From: Colias croceus
Taxonomy: Eukaryota > Arthropoda > Insecta > Lepidoptera > Pieridae
Assembly (NCBI RefSeq): GCF_905220415.1
Contig: NC_059561.1
Coordinates: 3,116,001-3,180,000 of the forward strand
DNA length: 64,000 nucleotides
Direction: 5' to 3'
Part shown: in pieces, positions 31,743 to 43,406 of the stretch
Layout of the letters: every line of letters starts with the position of its first letter
How positions within the stretch are numbered: position 1 is the first letter of the stretch
Made by a program: the position numbers and the translations under genes
Notes under the pieces: model-generated
Database searches by the model: none
Told to the model about the DNA's origin: nothing
Seen by the model: the letters and a program-made list of their open reading frames with translations, nothing else

Positions 31743-32140
31743 CACACCCCGGACACTCCATACAAAATTATAGTTTTGACAGTCACACTGTAGAGACTGC
31801 AAATGTGTGTGTAAACTCTTTATGGTTGGCACATTTGTGACTAGCGTAAAAAAAAATTCGCGTTTTTCTGATGAAATACATCCGTAAACAGCACAATATC
31901 TAACCATTTTCTACGAAAAACGATAATCACAAATCCAAAATAATAAAATTGCTTTAAGTCAATTTGATTAATGTTGTCAATCTTCGTTGCGTTTCGTCTA
32001 AAGACGTCGTTGGTATCGTCCTTGCGGGGAAATGGGTACCATAACATGTCTGATCGTGCGGGGTGAGGTAAGTGTTTAATTTTGGCGGGAGGCGGAGAGT
32101 GTCCGTTCTGTAGCGTTTAGCTACTATTATGTATTCTGTG
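31743..32140 (-). mobile_element. THAP-like transposon remnant, dimer unit 2
   Basis: About 98% identical to the preceding unit by eye and in the same orientation, separated by GTATTAC, which also follows the second unit (32141-32147). The minus-strand frame from 31907 reads MVRYCAVYGC then SSEKRE and loses the THAP pattern after a homopolymer. Two further frames on this strand are non-coding by-products. Confidence 0.7.
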
Positions 32141-32275
32141 GTATTACTATACTATTATAATTATATGTGGTATCACCTGATATTGTTGACAAGCCATGGC
32201 TCATTAGTTAATGATGCATGATGTCACGAAGTCGAAATGTGGTTTAGGATTTATATGTGTTCTTTATATTCTCTC

Positions 32276-32307
32276 AAATCCTACCTACTATTTAGTAGGT
32301 AGGATTT
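32276..32307. repeat. perfect short hairpin
   Basis: AAATCCTACCTACTA and its exact reverse complement are separated by two bases. Origin unknown. Confidence 0.8.
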
Positions 32308-32363
32308 AGTAGAGAATAGACGCTAACAACGCTATCCTATTTACATTGTTTTTGAGTTACTAA

Positions 32364-32556
32364 TCTATACTAATATAATAAAGCTGAAGAGTTTGTTTGT
32401 TTGAATGCGCTAATGTCGGGAACTACTGGTCCGATTTGAAAAATTCTTTCGGTGTTAGATAGCCCATTTATCGAGAAAGGCTTTAAGCTATAAATATTAT
32501 CACGCTAAGACCAATAGGAGCAGAGCAATGCGGGTGAAACCGCGGGGAACAGCTAG
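32364..32556 (+). mobile_element. non-autonomous Helitron-like element, family A
   Basis: TCTATACTAATATAATAAAG, CTGAAGAGTTTGTTTG, GTGAAACCGCGGGGAACAG then CTAG. Full length. Confidence 0.8.
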
Positions 32557-33013
32557 TTTATTATATTGTGTGTAATTTTTTCTCCCGTACGCATTTAATA
32601 TGAACATGAAAAGTAAGTTTCTGTGTGTTTAAAACTTGTTTGTTCAAATAAAAACACATTGTGATTTTGAATGCCTTAATTAAAAACTATTGACAAATTT
32701 TTTTATGCTGTGTTGATTGATACATTTTTATTTCAATGTGCAAATATCGGTTTCACATAGATTGTATTTTTACATTTTCCCATTGGTTAAGAATATCTAA
32801 GACTTTTATTTTTCTGTTTAAAAGTAATACTAGAATTGAAACTATTATAGCATGTAATGGAATTGTAGAAGCTGAAATAAAAGTAAAAGAAAATTTCCAC
32901 TCGCATGAATCTAAAGGAGAAAGAAATAAAGAGTGTAATAAGGTTTGTGTTTAATTTGTTTCTAGAATATTTTAGTATCATTTTATTTAACACTACATAA
33001 GTGTTGTTATCTA
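32557..33013. other. gene-free stretch
   Basis: A 72-codon + frame (32736-32954) and its antisense partner have no motif and no splice support. Confidence 0.4.
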
Positions 33014-33234
33014 TCTAATATATATTATAAAGGCGAAAGTTTGTATGGATGTATGTATGTTTGTTACTCTTTCACGTAAAAACTACTGAACCGATTACAA
33101 TGAAATTTAGCACACATATAGAGGGTAACTTGGATTAGCACATAGGACAGTTTTTATCCCGGAAATCCCACGGGAACGGGAACTATGCGGGTTTTCCTTT
33201 GCAAACGCGGGCGAGGCCGCGGGCGGAAATCTAG
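33014..33234 (+). mobile_element. non-autonomous Helitron-like element, family B
   Basis: TCTAATATATATTATAAAGG then CGAAAGTTTGTATGGATG, ATTTAGCACACATATAGAGG, and GAGGCCGCGGGCGG AAAT CTAG. Full length. Confidence 0.8.
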
Positions 33235-35428
33235 TCGCTTATAATTATGTTATGTAATGTTTATAGTACTCATTATAAAGAGAGCATATTGAAATCGGTT
33301 TAATAATCGATTATGATATGTCACTACAGTAGATATATACAAAAAAATACAATAATCTTTATTGTTACATAAACATTTGGTAGATAATACAATGCACTAA
33401 TCTCCACACTAGGATTCCCTGTGTTGTGGAGAATAGTCTCTTCCAGCTTACGTCTATTTACACAGTTTATACAGAGGTAAATTCTTATATAGATACGTAT
33501 AGTAAATACTACGTAGATTTCACCGATTTGGATATTGATGAAGCATGGATGAAGCTTAGGACAAATATTTGTTATCATTTTTGTAATGAATGAATATTAA
33601 AATGTTTTAACACGATAAAAAAGACTATAGAGTAACTTCCCGGCTCTTCACTGTAGAAACAACTATCCGAACCGGTGATAAATTTTATCTATATTGTGTT
33701 CCAACAATAAATACATTTTTATATGAATTCTAGTTAATTAAATACAAATAAGAAATTATGTAATGACGACGTAACACTTATTTCCTCACTATAAAAAACA
33801 AATTTGTCACCTTCCGTATCCGTAAACATGCCTATAATCCGAACATTTAACCCAAATCTCGGGTAACCCGTAACAATCTTAACACAAAGATTTTTTATAA
33901 CCCCGTAAATCCTGAAGTGGACTGACGGATCCGGGATAATGCTAAAAACCCGGCGAATTTGCTGACGATATTTAAAAGAGATGGAAATGACCCGGAAAAG
34001 TGGTGTAATTCAATGAATGGAGTCTATTGTAAAATCTCTTAATGTGATGAAGGCTATTTTGGTAAGTGTGCGTTTTTGTTCGGATACTTTTGCCGCTTTT
34101 GATAAGTAATAGAGTTTTGTATTTGCGTTTTAATGAACTGTTTCATGGGATATATTTGTGTAGTATATGTGGCGCAAGTTAGTAGTAGCTATAATTGTAA
34201 TTAGTGTATAAATAAGGTAATATAATAATATTATTAATGTATTTCAACAATAAGGAAGGAAAAGTCAAAAAATATCTTGACTCATATTTCATAATCTGCT
34301 TACGTACTTTATGATAATAAGTTTATTTAGGTTAAAAATCATCAATGAACCGTTTGTATAAAATATAAACGGAGCGATCCAAGGAACAATAAAAATTAAT
34401 TTATCTCCCAAGTTTTTTATTAAAATACCATAAATAAAATTATAAAAAGGGATTTTAGTACGGGCCCTCTCTACCACCTTTACGTCGTAGGCAATAGAAC
34501 AAAACCGTCAAACCCAAAACTGTTATAATTAACATCGAAACGAAATCCATTTTTATCGTATGAAAATTGAGGTGAAATCGAAATAACTGGAAATTTTGTG
34601 CAAAATTCTTTCACATTCCTCGTGACATTGATGTGACAAATATTGCTGTATTTTTCTGATAGTTGTTAGTTTTTTAAGTCGAATTCAAATTGAGGACTAT
34701 AATGTAAGTGCACACAGGTGGGTTTAAAAAATATGTTTTCAGCGTTTTTCGTAAGCTAATGTTATTGCACATATTTTGTCTCAAAATTTCCATACACTAA
34801 ATGGAGAGTGTTAAATATGGATTTTTAAAAGATTATCTTGTGGAGTAAAGGATGCATAATGCATATAATATTTAATATTTATTATCTAAGTAATTTATTT
34901 ATAAGTAGATATTATATTTTGTTTCTAGATTGATCCTAGAAGCCAGTCAATAGATTTAGAAATGACATTGAACATAATCGTAGGGACAAAAAAAAAACAC
35001 AAAAATAAGGTGAATGGAAAATATTTTTACAGACTATATTTTCCATCCCATTTTCTAATTGATTTTTTTCTTCATTACTCTATATTCTTCAGTAGTCAAA
35101 CTTAAACAACCGCCGTTCAAAAAGTCGAGGCCGCTAGAACTAGAGATTGGACGAGCGTAAAATTTTCAATTTAAATGCACATTGTATATAGCAATACCTC
35201 CATCGAGAAAGAAAATATCGGCCGTAGCTGAGTTTTATAATAACAAAAAATATGGCTAACCAATCGAGATATTTTTTTGAGTTTAGTAATATTACAAAAG
35301 TATAGATAATTTGTTTTTATATATAACCACAATTTTGCAAATAGATGCTTAACAAATTCACTACAAAATAAATAATCACCTAACATACCTATATAGTAAA
35401 ATAGAAATCTAAAAAACACGATTACATT
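33235..35428. other. gene-free stretch with a LINE-type 3' tail
   Basis: At about 33340-33720 there is LINE-tail sequence (CAATAATCTTTATTG at its left, CCGGCTCTTCACTGTAG and CCGAACCGGTG further on). The 33775-34020 segment has higher complexity and looks single-copy. Frames at 34289-34477 and 35171-35419 show no motif. Confidence 0.4.
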
Positions 35429-35430
35429 TA

Positions 35431-35946
35431 GGGCTGATTTTTCAATCCTTGGTTAAAACTTATTCATCGAAGTAGTATCGAGTAACGCTGTTAAATAAAT
35501 AAAAATAATAAAATAAAAATCATTTATTGAACAAGCTTCCTTACATCAGAATATAGACCCCAGACTCCCAATATAGCTTTCGCTGTGTTTCAGGAGTCTG
35601 TGCCTTCCCGATACATTACATCAGAATAGTTCAATATTAATTAGTTACAAAAGAAAATTTTTACATAATGTTGACAGATGAAAAATAATAATAAGTTATA
35701 ATAATATTTAAAACAATTTAGTTCCATAATATTTAGCAAATAGAATAATTAAGACAATTAAAATAATTAATACAATTAAAACAATTAATACAATCAAAAT
35801 AATTATTTGACCAGTTAGTAAAACTACCATTTCAAAAAAGTATTCTAATTGTCCGTATATATGACAGTTTACAGGTGACATTTTAAAATGTTCGTGTAAT
35901 ACTTTATTGGGCGGATAAATTTTAACCAAGGATTGAAAAATCGGCC
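35431..35946. mobile_element. TIR transposon, GGGC(C/T)GATTTTTCAATCC ends
   Basis: GGGCTGATTTTTCAATCC and CTTGGTTAAAA at the left are matched by TTTTAACCAAGG and GATTGAAAAATCGGCCC at the right, so the TIR is over 30 bp with few mismatches. A LINE/SINE tail (35490-35640, CAGGAGTCTGTGCCTTCC) and an AATTAA-rich tandem tract (35740-35810) fill the interior. Flanking TA is only approximate. No transposase is present. Confidence 0.7.
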
Positions 35947-37497
35947 CATAGAAAATTTTTGTATTGTTACCGATCCTTGGTAAGTGTACAAAGTTTGAAC
36001 TAAATATGTCCGTATAAAGTAGGGCAAAAACGAGTGTATAGAAGTCGGTTACTTAAATAAATAATATATAGGTTAAGGTAATAAATGCATGTTAAAAATA
36101 TGCAGTATACCTATATTTATATAGATTCTGTCGACGTGTAGCCAAAGCTATCATTACTTTTACCAATATCAACTCATCACAAAAGGAAATTCCAAACCAT
36201 TAATAGCAATGGAAACGAATAAAAACCATTCGTTCTTTGTGAGGGAGATTGCATGTAGCCAAGGTATTTAAGCCTAGTATAGCGAGTCAGCGAAGAAATT
36301 GCTGGCGACGCATTTCGCCTCGGTGACTAAAACAAATGAGCTTATTATCTCCCGGGTTTGAGATAACGGCTGGCTTGGCCTCACTTTTTATGGATATTTA
36401 AACGTTTTGTCACCGAACTTTCCTTTGTGTGGTATTTTGATGGCTTTTTGAAATGTACTGAAAGGTTAGGAACAGAAGTTTTGGTAATTTGGTTACACTT
36501 TTGGTCTTTGTCAGTACAACTTCCATAAAAAATACATTTGCTCTTATGGAAAAAAAAAGTTTATTGAACTTAAATTGAACAAAAAAAAATTCATTATTTA
36601 ATTTATAAAATGCATTTGATAAGGTGGTAACGACGTAAATATTAACCAAATATTACACATTATTAAGTACATTACTATTATTACCAAACGTTACATAATA
36701 TGAACATTTAAAACAAAATTAATGGTCACCCTATTCATCAAAATAATATTATATTCCTATAGTGAAAAGATAACCAAATCAAAAGGATGCTATCAAAACA
36801 CTTGTAATAAAAGTCCCGAAGCCACAAACAATAAAACGTATTAGTTTCTAACAAAAATCACGCGATAACGTAGCCATTCATAAAGTTTCGTCGTCAGCAA
36901 TCGGTTTTAGATCCGCCATTATGAAGCACTCCTATTGTAGTCACGTATGACAAAAACTTGTTCTTTTAATAGAAATGACTGTAAGGATTAACACTCATTT
37001 GGGTTTATGTTACAGGAAGAAGAAACAACGTCAACTAAATACCTATTCTTTTATGGTCCCTCTACATAGGCAGTGTTGGACCAAAAAATGATCGTCGATG
37101 TTTGCCACCAATACGGTCATTATAATAAACATCTACAAAGACGGCCGATCATGGAAATTTAGGGCATCTACACTATCGTGATGGCCTCAACTCGCCCAAC
37201 GCTACATAAAGCAAAGCAATCGTGACAAACATTTTTAGCAACAAAATTGAATAAACATTGTTCGAAGTTGCTGTCAACATGTTGCCGGCAACACTGCGTG
37301 CTGCAGAGTTGATCACGCATGTTGAAAAGTACCTATGAATTACAATATTTGAACAAAGTTTACAGCAATATTGTTCTTCAACTGTTGCTCAACAATTTTT
37401 ATCATGAAAACAAGGTTCAAAGAGTATTAACTTATTATCATTTTACTTTCTTCTCTTCATGCTTCTGTTCTTAAATATTGTAATAGGTACCTTATGT
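35947..37497. other. gene-free, mostly single-copy stretch
   Basis: No exon was recognised. The 36180-36380 and 37060-37330 segments are of higher complexity; the latter has loosely repeated CAACA/GTTGC words that might come from an old MITE. Confidence 0.4.
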
Positions 37498-37830
37498 TTT
37501 TTTTTTAATTCTAGATAGGGAAGCGCTTGACCACAATCTCGCCTGATGGAAAGCTAAGATGCGGTCTCAGATGGCACGCGCTTTCCTAGTAGGTACCGGT
37601 TCACTCTTCGCTTGAAGACCCCCATATTGTACTCGTCGGGGAACATAGATTCAGGAAGCGCGTTCCAGTCCCTTGCGGTTCGAATGAAGAATGTCGATCC
37701 GAACCGCTTAGTCCGGGCGCATCGAACGTCCACAATATGGCGATGCCTAGAATCTGTGCGCCTCGACGATCGATGGAAGAACGGGGATGGCGGAACAAGT
37801 TCGTGTAGTTCCGCAGTTAGTATATACAAA
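37498..37830 (-). pseudogene. 5'-truncated LINE, reverse transcriptase C-terminus
   Basis: The minus-strand frame (37829-37554) reads RCARTKRFGSTFFIRTARDW, NALPESMFPDEYNMGVFKRR, VNRYLLGKR and a stop. This is the C-terminal tail of a CR1/Jockey-type non-LTR reverse transcriptase. A conserved 3' untranslated block and an A-run (37500-37507 on the opposite strand) follow. The catalytic domain is absent, as in ordinary truncated insertions. It has the same family 3' end as 11283-11459 but no stop within this part. Confidence 0.8.
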
Positions 37831-38196
37831 CATAATACATTATATTATTTGTATTTAGAATAATACTAACAGTAAGTAACAAGGAATAGAATTTCGGATA
37901 CTTTGACAGTTCGGAATTGAATTTGAAAGCTAAACGTCACAATTTAGGTCACAATTGTAAATTATTAGTCTCTGGTATTACTCTACGCAAACTACGACAC
38001 TGTTTAAATGAGGTATTGTTCCTTAATGTCAACGTTTGATGAGTTAATAGTCAGGGGGTAGTTATTCTGAGGCAAATATTAGCAGATAGATGATGAGCTG
38101 CTTATTATAAGTATCAATTGAGAAGATTGTATCTCTACTAAATTTTAATAATATTATTACCATTTATTTGTATTAGGTGCTATTTAAAACATGATA
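37831..38196. other. gene-free stretch
   Basis: AT-rich, no feature recognised. Confidence 0.4.
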
Positions 38197-38393
38197 TCAC
38201 TACATAGTATAAAACAAAGTCGCTTTCTCTGTCCCTATGTCTCTATGTCCCTTTGTATGATTAAATCATTAAAACTACGCAACGGCTTTTGATGCGGTTT
38301 GTTTTAAATAGATAGAGTGATTAAGAGGAAGGTTTTAGTTTATAATTTATTAGGTTTTAGACAAAGCCTGCGAAGCCGCGGGCGATAAGCTAG
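38197..38393 (+). mobile_element. non-autonomous Helitron-like element, family C
   Basis: TCACTACATAGTATAAAACA, GTCGCTTTCTCTGTCCC (with an internal CCCTATGTCT repeat), GAAGCCGCGGGCG ATAAG CTAG. Full length. Confidence 0.8.
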
Positions 38394-38584
38394 TATCTAC
38401 ATAAACAGCAAGTTTCATCACTTTCTGATAAACGAATAGCGAATTTACACTTACCTACGCTTACATAGTTTGTTTGTTATTTTAACTAAGAGGATAAACA
38501 AAATATGTCCAAAAGAAAAAATACTATCATAAAACTTCAAATCTAAAGCGTATTCTAGCTCGTACGGACATACAATTTCATAGT

Positions 38585-38737
38585 AAAAAAGAGCGTGTAT
38601 GCCGAGCACAAGTGTCAGAAGTGAAACTTCTTTGGCAAGATTCAAATATACCAAAATCGTCGCCTTACTCCACTACGTGACGGTATTGCCATGACTTTGA
38701 AATTTTACTCTCAACGCGCCTAAAGAAGTTCAAAAAC
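38585..38737 (-). mobile_element. Helentron-like (HINE) element, subfamily 1
   Basis: A-run and hairpin (GTGTATGCCGAGCACA) at the left, GAAGTGAAACTTC at 38618-38630, the core with CACTACGTGACGGTATTGCC, and the decayed repeat AAGAAGTTC then AAAAA at the right. Confidence 0.65.
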
Positions 38738-39385
38738 ACATAATTTCGTATCATCAAAGAATCATGCTCAATGTACGCCAAGCATGCCAAGAATCAATTA
38801 TATTAATGAAGCGACAAACCCTAAAGAGGTCGGTGTTCGCGCTTTTAGTTGATTGTGGGTTTTATGATGTTGCAAACATTTCGTAAAATGAATCGGAAAT
38901 TGAAAGAGCTCGATTTATTGTTAAGCGTTTTTGTGACCCGAGGTTGAGAACAAAATATGTAACCAGTTTAAGATGATTTGGGTGGGTATAGGAGTTACTT
39001 TAGATTAGGGATCATGTTATAATGGTTGTGTTTTAGATTTAGCATCCATTTTGTATGATACGTTCAGATAAAATATTTAATACGTCTTAATAAAAGGAAG
39101 AAAAAGATTTTGATCCTCAATATTTTTTATTTTTTCCATTCTATACCGTACTACACAAAGCCATTCATTTTCCCATATAATTTATCATTTGATATTTTAT
39201 TAAATCTATTTCGTAACAGAAAGTAAACTATAATAGGTATTTAATACGTAATTATTACTACGCAAAATTCATCAAGATTTGACTAGTCATTCCGACGCGA
39301 AGGCAGTACATGCACAATATAAATAAACTACATAACAACTTTAAAATTTGTCACATTATAATATGAAACAAAACAACTAACACTA
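38738..39385. other. gene-free stretch
   Basis: AT-rich, no feature recognised. Confidence 0.4.
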
Positions 39386-39629
39386 TCTAATAATATATAT
39401 TATAAAGGCGAAAGTTTGTAAGTATGGATGTATGGATGTATGGATGTATGGATGTTTGTTACTCTTTCACGTAAAAACTACTGAACCGATTACAATGAAA
39501 TTTAGCACACATATAGAGGGTAACTTGGATTAACACATAGGATAGTTTTTATCCCGGAGGTCCCACAGGAACGGGAACTATGCGGGTTTTCCTTTGCAAA
39601 CGCGGGCGAAGCCGCGGGCGGAAATCTAG
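39386..39629 (+). mobile_element. non-autonomous Helitron-like element, family B
   Basis: TCTAATAATATATATTATAA, GGCGAAAGTTTGTAAG, a four-unit GTATGGAT microsatellite, GAAGCCGCGGGCGG AAAT CTAG. Full length. Confidence 0.8.
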
Positions 39630-39656
39630 TAGGTACATAATGTTATGCATTAAATT

Positions 39657-39699
39657 GTACCTATACTGTGGCAACGCGTCGTGGCCACAGTATAGGTAC
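39657..39699. repeat. perfect 16-bp hairpin
   Basis: GTACCTATACTGTGGC and its exact reverse complement flank an 11-base loop AACGCGTCGTG. It sits 27 bp after a family B element; its origin is unclear. Confidence 0.85.
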
Positions 39700-40585
39700 T
39701 TAGATTGTGGCGAAGAAAGAAAAGCCAGGACGCGTTTTTATTGGTTGACCATACCAATAGTTTTATATTACTGTGAATTTATCATGTATGCTAATAAGTA
39801 TTATCTCAAAAACTATTCAACAAAAGCATTTAATCGTCCACAATCTAATTCACATAATTGAATCAAAACAAATTATCCTCTCATTGAATATTGAACCTTA
39901 ACGCGTAATCAACGAGTATAAATTTAATTGAATGCTGTGTCTTCCTAAACATTATAATTGATATTGAAAATTGAACCCTATGTCTGAGTTATAAGAGTGG
40001 TTTTTGGGTGTTACACGTTCTCAATACTTCGTTAGAATTCTTGTCACGTTGTATGGTGCAAAAGTTTAACTAGTTGTGTCGTTCTATGCGATTTCGGCAG
40101 TTTGCTTTATTCGATAGAAATGGTTATTGGCATTGTCTGTTTGCAAATGGTTTGGATTTATATGTGGTATGGAAATGTTATGTTTTAAATGTATTGGCTA
40201 GGCTATAGCTAAACTAAGTGGTTATTGAAATATTGACTAGTGTATTCTAAATGAAAGAGAAACAAGGAAAAACGTAACACATACTTAATATTTATTAAAA
40301 ACTAGCTGGAATGACAATAATTAATGATAAAATAAATGTAATAAATTAAAGATGTAGCTTTCTTCATGTAATTTTTTTTATAATCGGTCCCGTAGTTTTA
40401 AAGGTTATTCGATACAAACAAATAAATCTTTCCTCTTTAAAATTATACATTTATTTCGAGAAAATATCGATATTTCTAGGTTTTACAGTTCACAAATTTA
40501 ATTTGATATGCATTTGTATAGATATATTTTGAGATTCGTAAAATATGTATCTATGTACCCGGCTACTTAGGTACTATAGGTTATA
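39700..40585. other. gene-free stretch
   Basis: A 93-codon + frame (39580-39861) starts inside the Helitron-like element and crosses the hairpin; it has no motif and is not a gene. Confidence 0.4.
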
Positions 40586-41290
40586 CATGGTGTTCACAGT
40601 TCAAGCATGTCACTGTTCAGTGAATTAGCCGTCAGCTTATCGGATCCAGTTTCACGTGACTGATGTCTTCCGGACACTTAATTATTTGCTACTATGTCGT
40701 GTATGTGGAGATTAGTGATAGCTCTGGCGTTTCCTTTTGATGCCTTTAATATTATTACTATGTGGTACTATGTGGTACATGAATAGGTAAACAGGGAAAT
40801 TATACACCGAGTAAAGATATAAAAAAATTGAGTTATTAATTATTATAAAGGCTGTTTGATTGACAGACATTATTGATGAAAATATTTAAGTGACTCCTCT
40901 TATGAATATTTTTTTTGCAATATATTCGACTCTTTAATACAAAAAATTAAGCATAGTAATATAGTAGTAGAGTCTCTTTTTTGAAAACTATGTATTTAAG
41001 GCTTCCTTAAAGCCATTAAATTATAATTTAAACAATATCAATTGCCCCCTCAATAATTATTTAAACGCAAATATCTTATTCTTTAGAAATATGTTTGAAT
41101 ATATGTTTTGAAGACACAAAGGTGTTATTTGTAATCGTAACATAACAATATTATAGCTATAAACGTATTTTTACGATAGCAAATATACAGGATGTTCACA
41201 ATTCAAGCGTCGGTCATCGGACCGCCGTCGCGTGACTGATGCCTTCCGGACACTTAATTATTTTCAGCTATCCGGAGCGGTTCCGGATAT
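40586..41290. repeat. pair of diverged direct repeats about 600 bp apart
   Basis: GTTCACAGTTCAAGC...CGTGACTGATGTCTTCCGGA (about 40590-40690) recurs as GTTCACAATTCAAGC...CGTGACTGATGCCTTCCGGA (about 41195-41270), both followed by CACTTAATTATTT. An ATCCGG/CCGGAT hairpin follows the second copy. Between them is AT-rich DNA. Confidence 0.65.
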
Positions 41291-42152
41291 CAATTCTTTT
41301 TGTTACGGACGAACGGATTTAACTGTTTGGAATTTAGAATTTTGTTTGTGCGATTGAATAGGCGGTTTCGTTATTTTTAGGGTGGACTTAAAGTATTTTA
41401 TTAATGAAATAATTTAACATTATTTTTGTATAGGTACATTGAGGTAAATTAATAAGAAATTTCAGGTGTCGTAGTTAGTTCATAATTATATTATGGTTAA
41501 TATCACATCGCCTATATAATGTTTTAAATGTTAACTTTAATTTTGTTATGAATACTGAAGCACCTAGCGGGATATGGAAAGGTTTGTTTGTGTGAATGCG
41601 CTAATTTCAGAAAATTATGGTCCTATGTGAAAAATTATTTCTGTGTTTGATAGTCCATTAAAGAGGAAGGTTATACAATAACATGTAAATACGACGTGGT
41701 TGAAACTGCAGGGTACAGTTATTTAGTGATGAGAAACCAATAACTATTCCTAACAGTGCACTCTCCGTCATACAAATCGTTCACAAACCATTCAGACAGT
41801 GTAACCACGCGTTCACAGTTAACACGGATTAGTCCCAAATATGATTTGGCCACAAACCAAATTTTAACTCCCCGTATTCACCACAATAGCAACTAAACTC
41901 GCAAAGCGCTATGATATGTCCCGATTTGGCTAATTAATATCCGTAGTTTAATGCCGTTTGTGGTCACCCTATTGTAAATGTTCGTGTTATAATGTAACGC
42001 TTGGATTTTATGATCGCTTACGTCAAATATGGGTTAATTTTGTTTGTAATTTCGACGTAGAGGCGTTTAACTTTAATGTGCCATCTAAATTTATAATTTA
42101 GGGAATGTTGTATTCGTGTGTATATTGGGAATTGTATAAGCATTTAGCGTGT
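41290..42152. other. gene-free stretch with decayed family A copy
   Basis: A heavily decayed Helitron-like family A copy lies at about 41580-41720 (GTTTGTGTGAATGCGCTAAT ... GAAACTGCAGGG). The 41740-41960 segment looks single-copy. Confidence 0.4.
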
Positions 42153-42200
42153 GAGCAAGATTTCATAGAAAACTTCATAGTTTTCTATGAAATCTTGCTC
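42153..42200. repeat. perfect 21-bp hairpin
   Basis: Left arm 42153-42173 (starting GAGCAAGATTTC) and right arm 42180-42200 are exact reverse complements, with loop TTCATA. A GTTAGTTCATACTAA direct repeat follows at about 42214 and 42250. Confidence 0.85.
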
Positions 42201-42755
42201 GATAAGTCGATAGTTAGTTCATACTAACTACCGTAATGCTTGCTAGGTAGTTAGTTCATACTAAACATATTTTATTGAGTGGTTAGTATATTGCCTGCTA
42301 GCGACATTAGATATGTGTAAAGATAATTTATTTATGGCAGCTTTTTCTGTTGAAGCAGCTATACGATTTTATGTTACGAAATTAATTAATCTCAGAACAG
42401 ACATTTAAGAACCAGTTAAATACGCAATAGGAATGTTTAAACAATATTGAGTTTTCTGATTCAATTTTTAACGCAAAATATCAGATTCTCGAAACAAATG
42501 AATTCCTAAATGGCATAACTTAGACCCAATTAACATTTTATTAATAAAAACGAATGATAGAACGAAATTCCAATTCAGCATCCGTCCTATAGAAGTCTTA
42601 ATATCGTTTATTCTTATTGAAAAAAATCAAAATCGTTATGCAAACGAGCCGTCTTATTGAGTCATTCTCGTTTTATTCTCGAAAGTTCCCTTTATTAGCG
42701 GGTTATTCGATATATTATAAACGTTTTCATAACTTTTGGATATGTTTCGTTTTTA
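42201..42755. other. gene-free stretch
   Basis: AT-rich, no feature beyond the GTTAGTTCATACTAA repeats. Confidence 0.4.
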
Positions 42756-42906
42756 AAATTAAACTTCTTTAGGCGGATTGAGAGTAAAATTTCAAGGTCA
42801 CGTAATGGCAATACCGTCACGTTATGGAATAAGGTGAAGATTTTGTTATCTTCGATTTTTGCCAAAAAAAATCACTTATGACAGTGTGCTCGGTGCACAC
42901 GTTTTT
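42756..42906 (+). mobile_element. Helentron-like (HINE) element, subfamily 1, decayed ends
   Basis: TTTTTAAAATTAAACTTCTTTA at the left (with substitutions), the subfamily 1 core with CAATACCGTCACG, AATCACTTATGACA at the right, then GTGTGCTCGGTGCACAC hairpin and a T-run. Confidence 0.6.
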
Positions 42907-43406
42907 ATCTGATAGTTAAAAAATGAGGTTTGAAAATTACTGCATAAAGTACGTTATCAGTAATTATATCAGGAGGTCGTGAAACTGGTATTTATTAACA
43001 CTTTATAGTTTTTTATATTAGCGATTTTATACATGTAAGTAACACAACGACTGCCTATAAAATTGAACCAAATTTCTCTTACATTCAATGATACTTACTA
43101 TGATGATAAAGCGAGAAAAATGTAATAATAAGAAAGTTCCAATATAATCACTTAAAGTATGAAAAGCCGCAGGATAAAGGCAAGCTTTCAGCATGTTATC
43201 CATGATAACGTAAGTACCTATATATTTCAATTTTATACATAATACAGTCGTGTACATATTATAAGTAGTATGGAGGAATGTCGATTTTTGTTTATAAATA
43301 ATAATTAATTGAGATGTACTTCTACTTAGTGAATAAATTTAGCTATAAGTTCTAACTATAATTCACGTGCAACTTAATTTGTAGCTATTTAATAAGGCAT
43401 ATTTTA
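42907..43406. other. gene-free stretch
   Basis: AT-rich; a 76-codon minus frame (43027-43257) has no motif. Confidence 0.4.

Noticed and set aside
37612..37863. 83-codon + ORF and the 65-codon minus ORF at 37601
   Set aside because: Antisense and shifted-frame shadows of the LINE reverse transcriptase tail.
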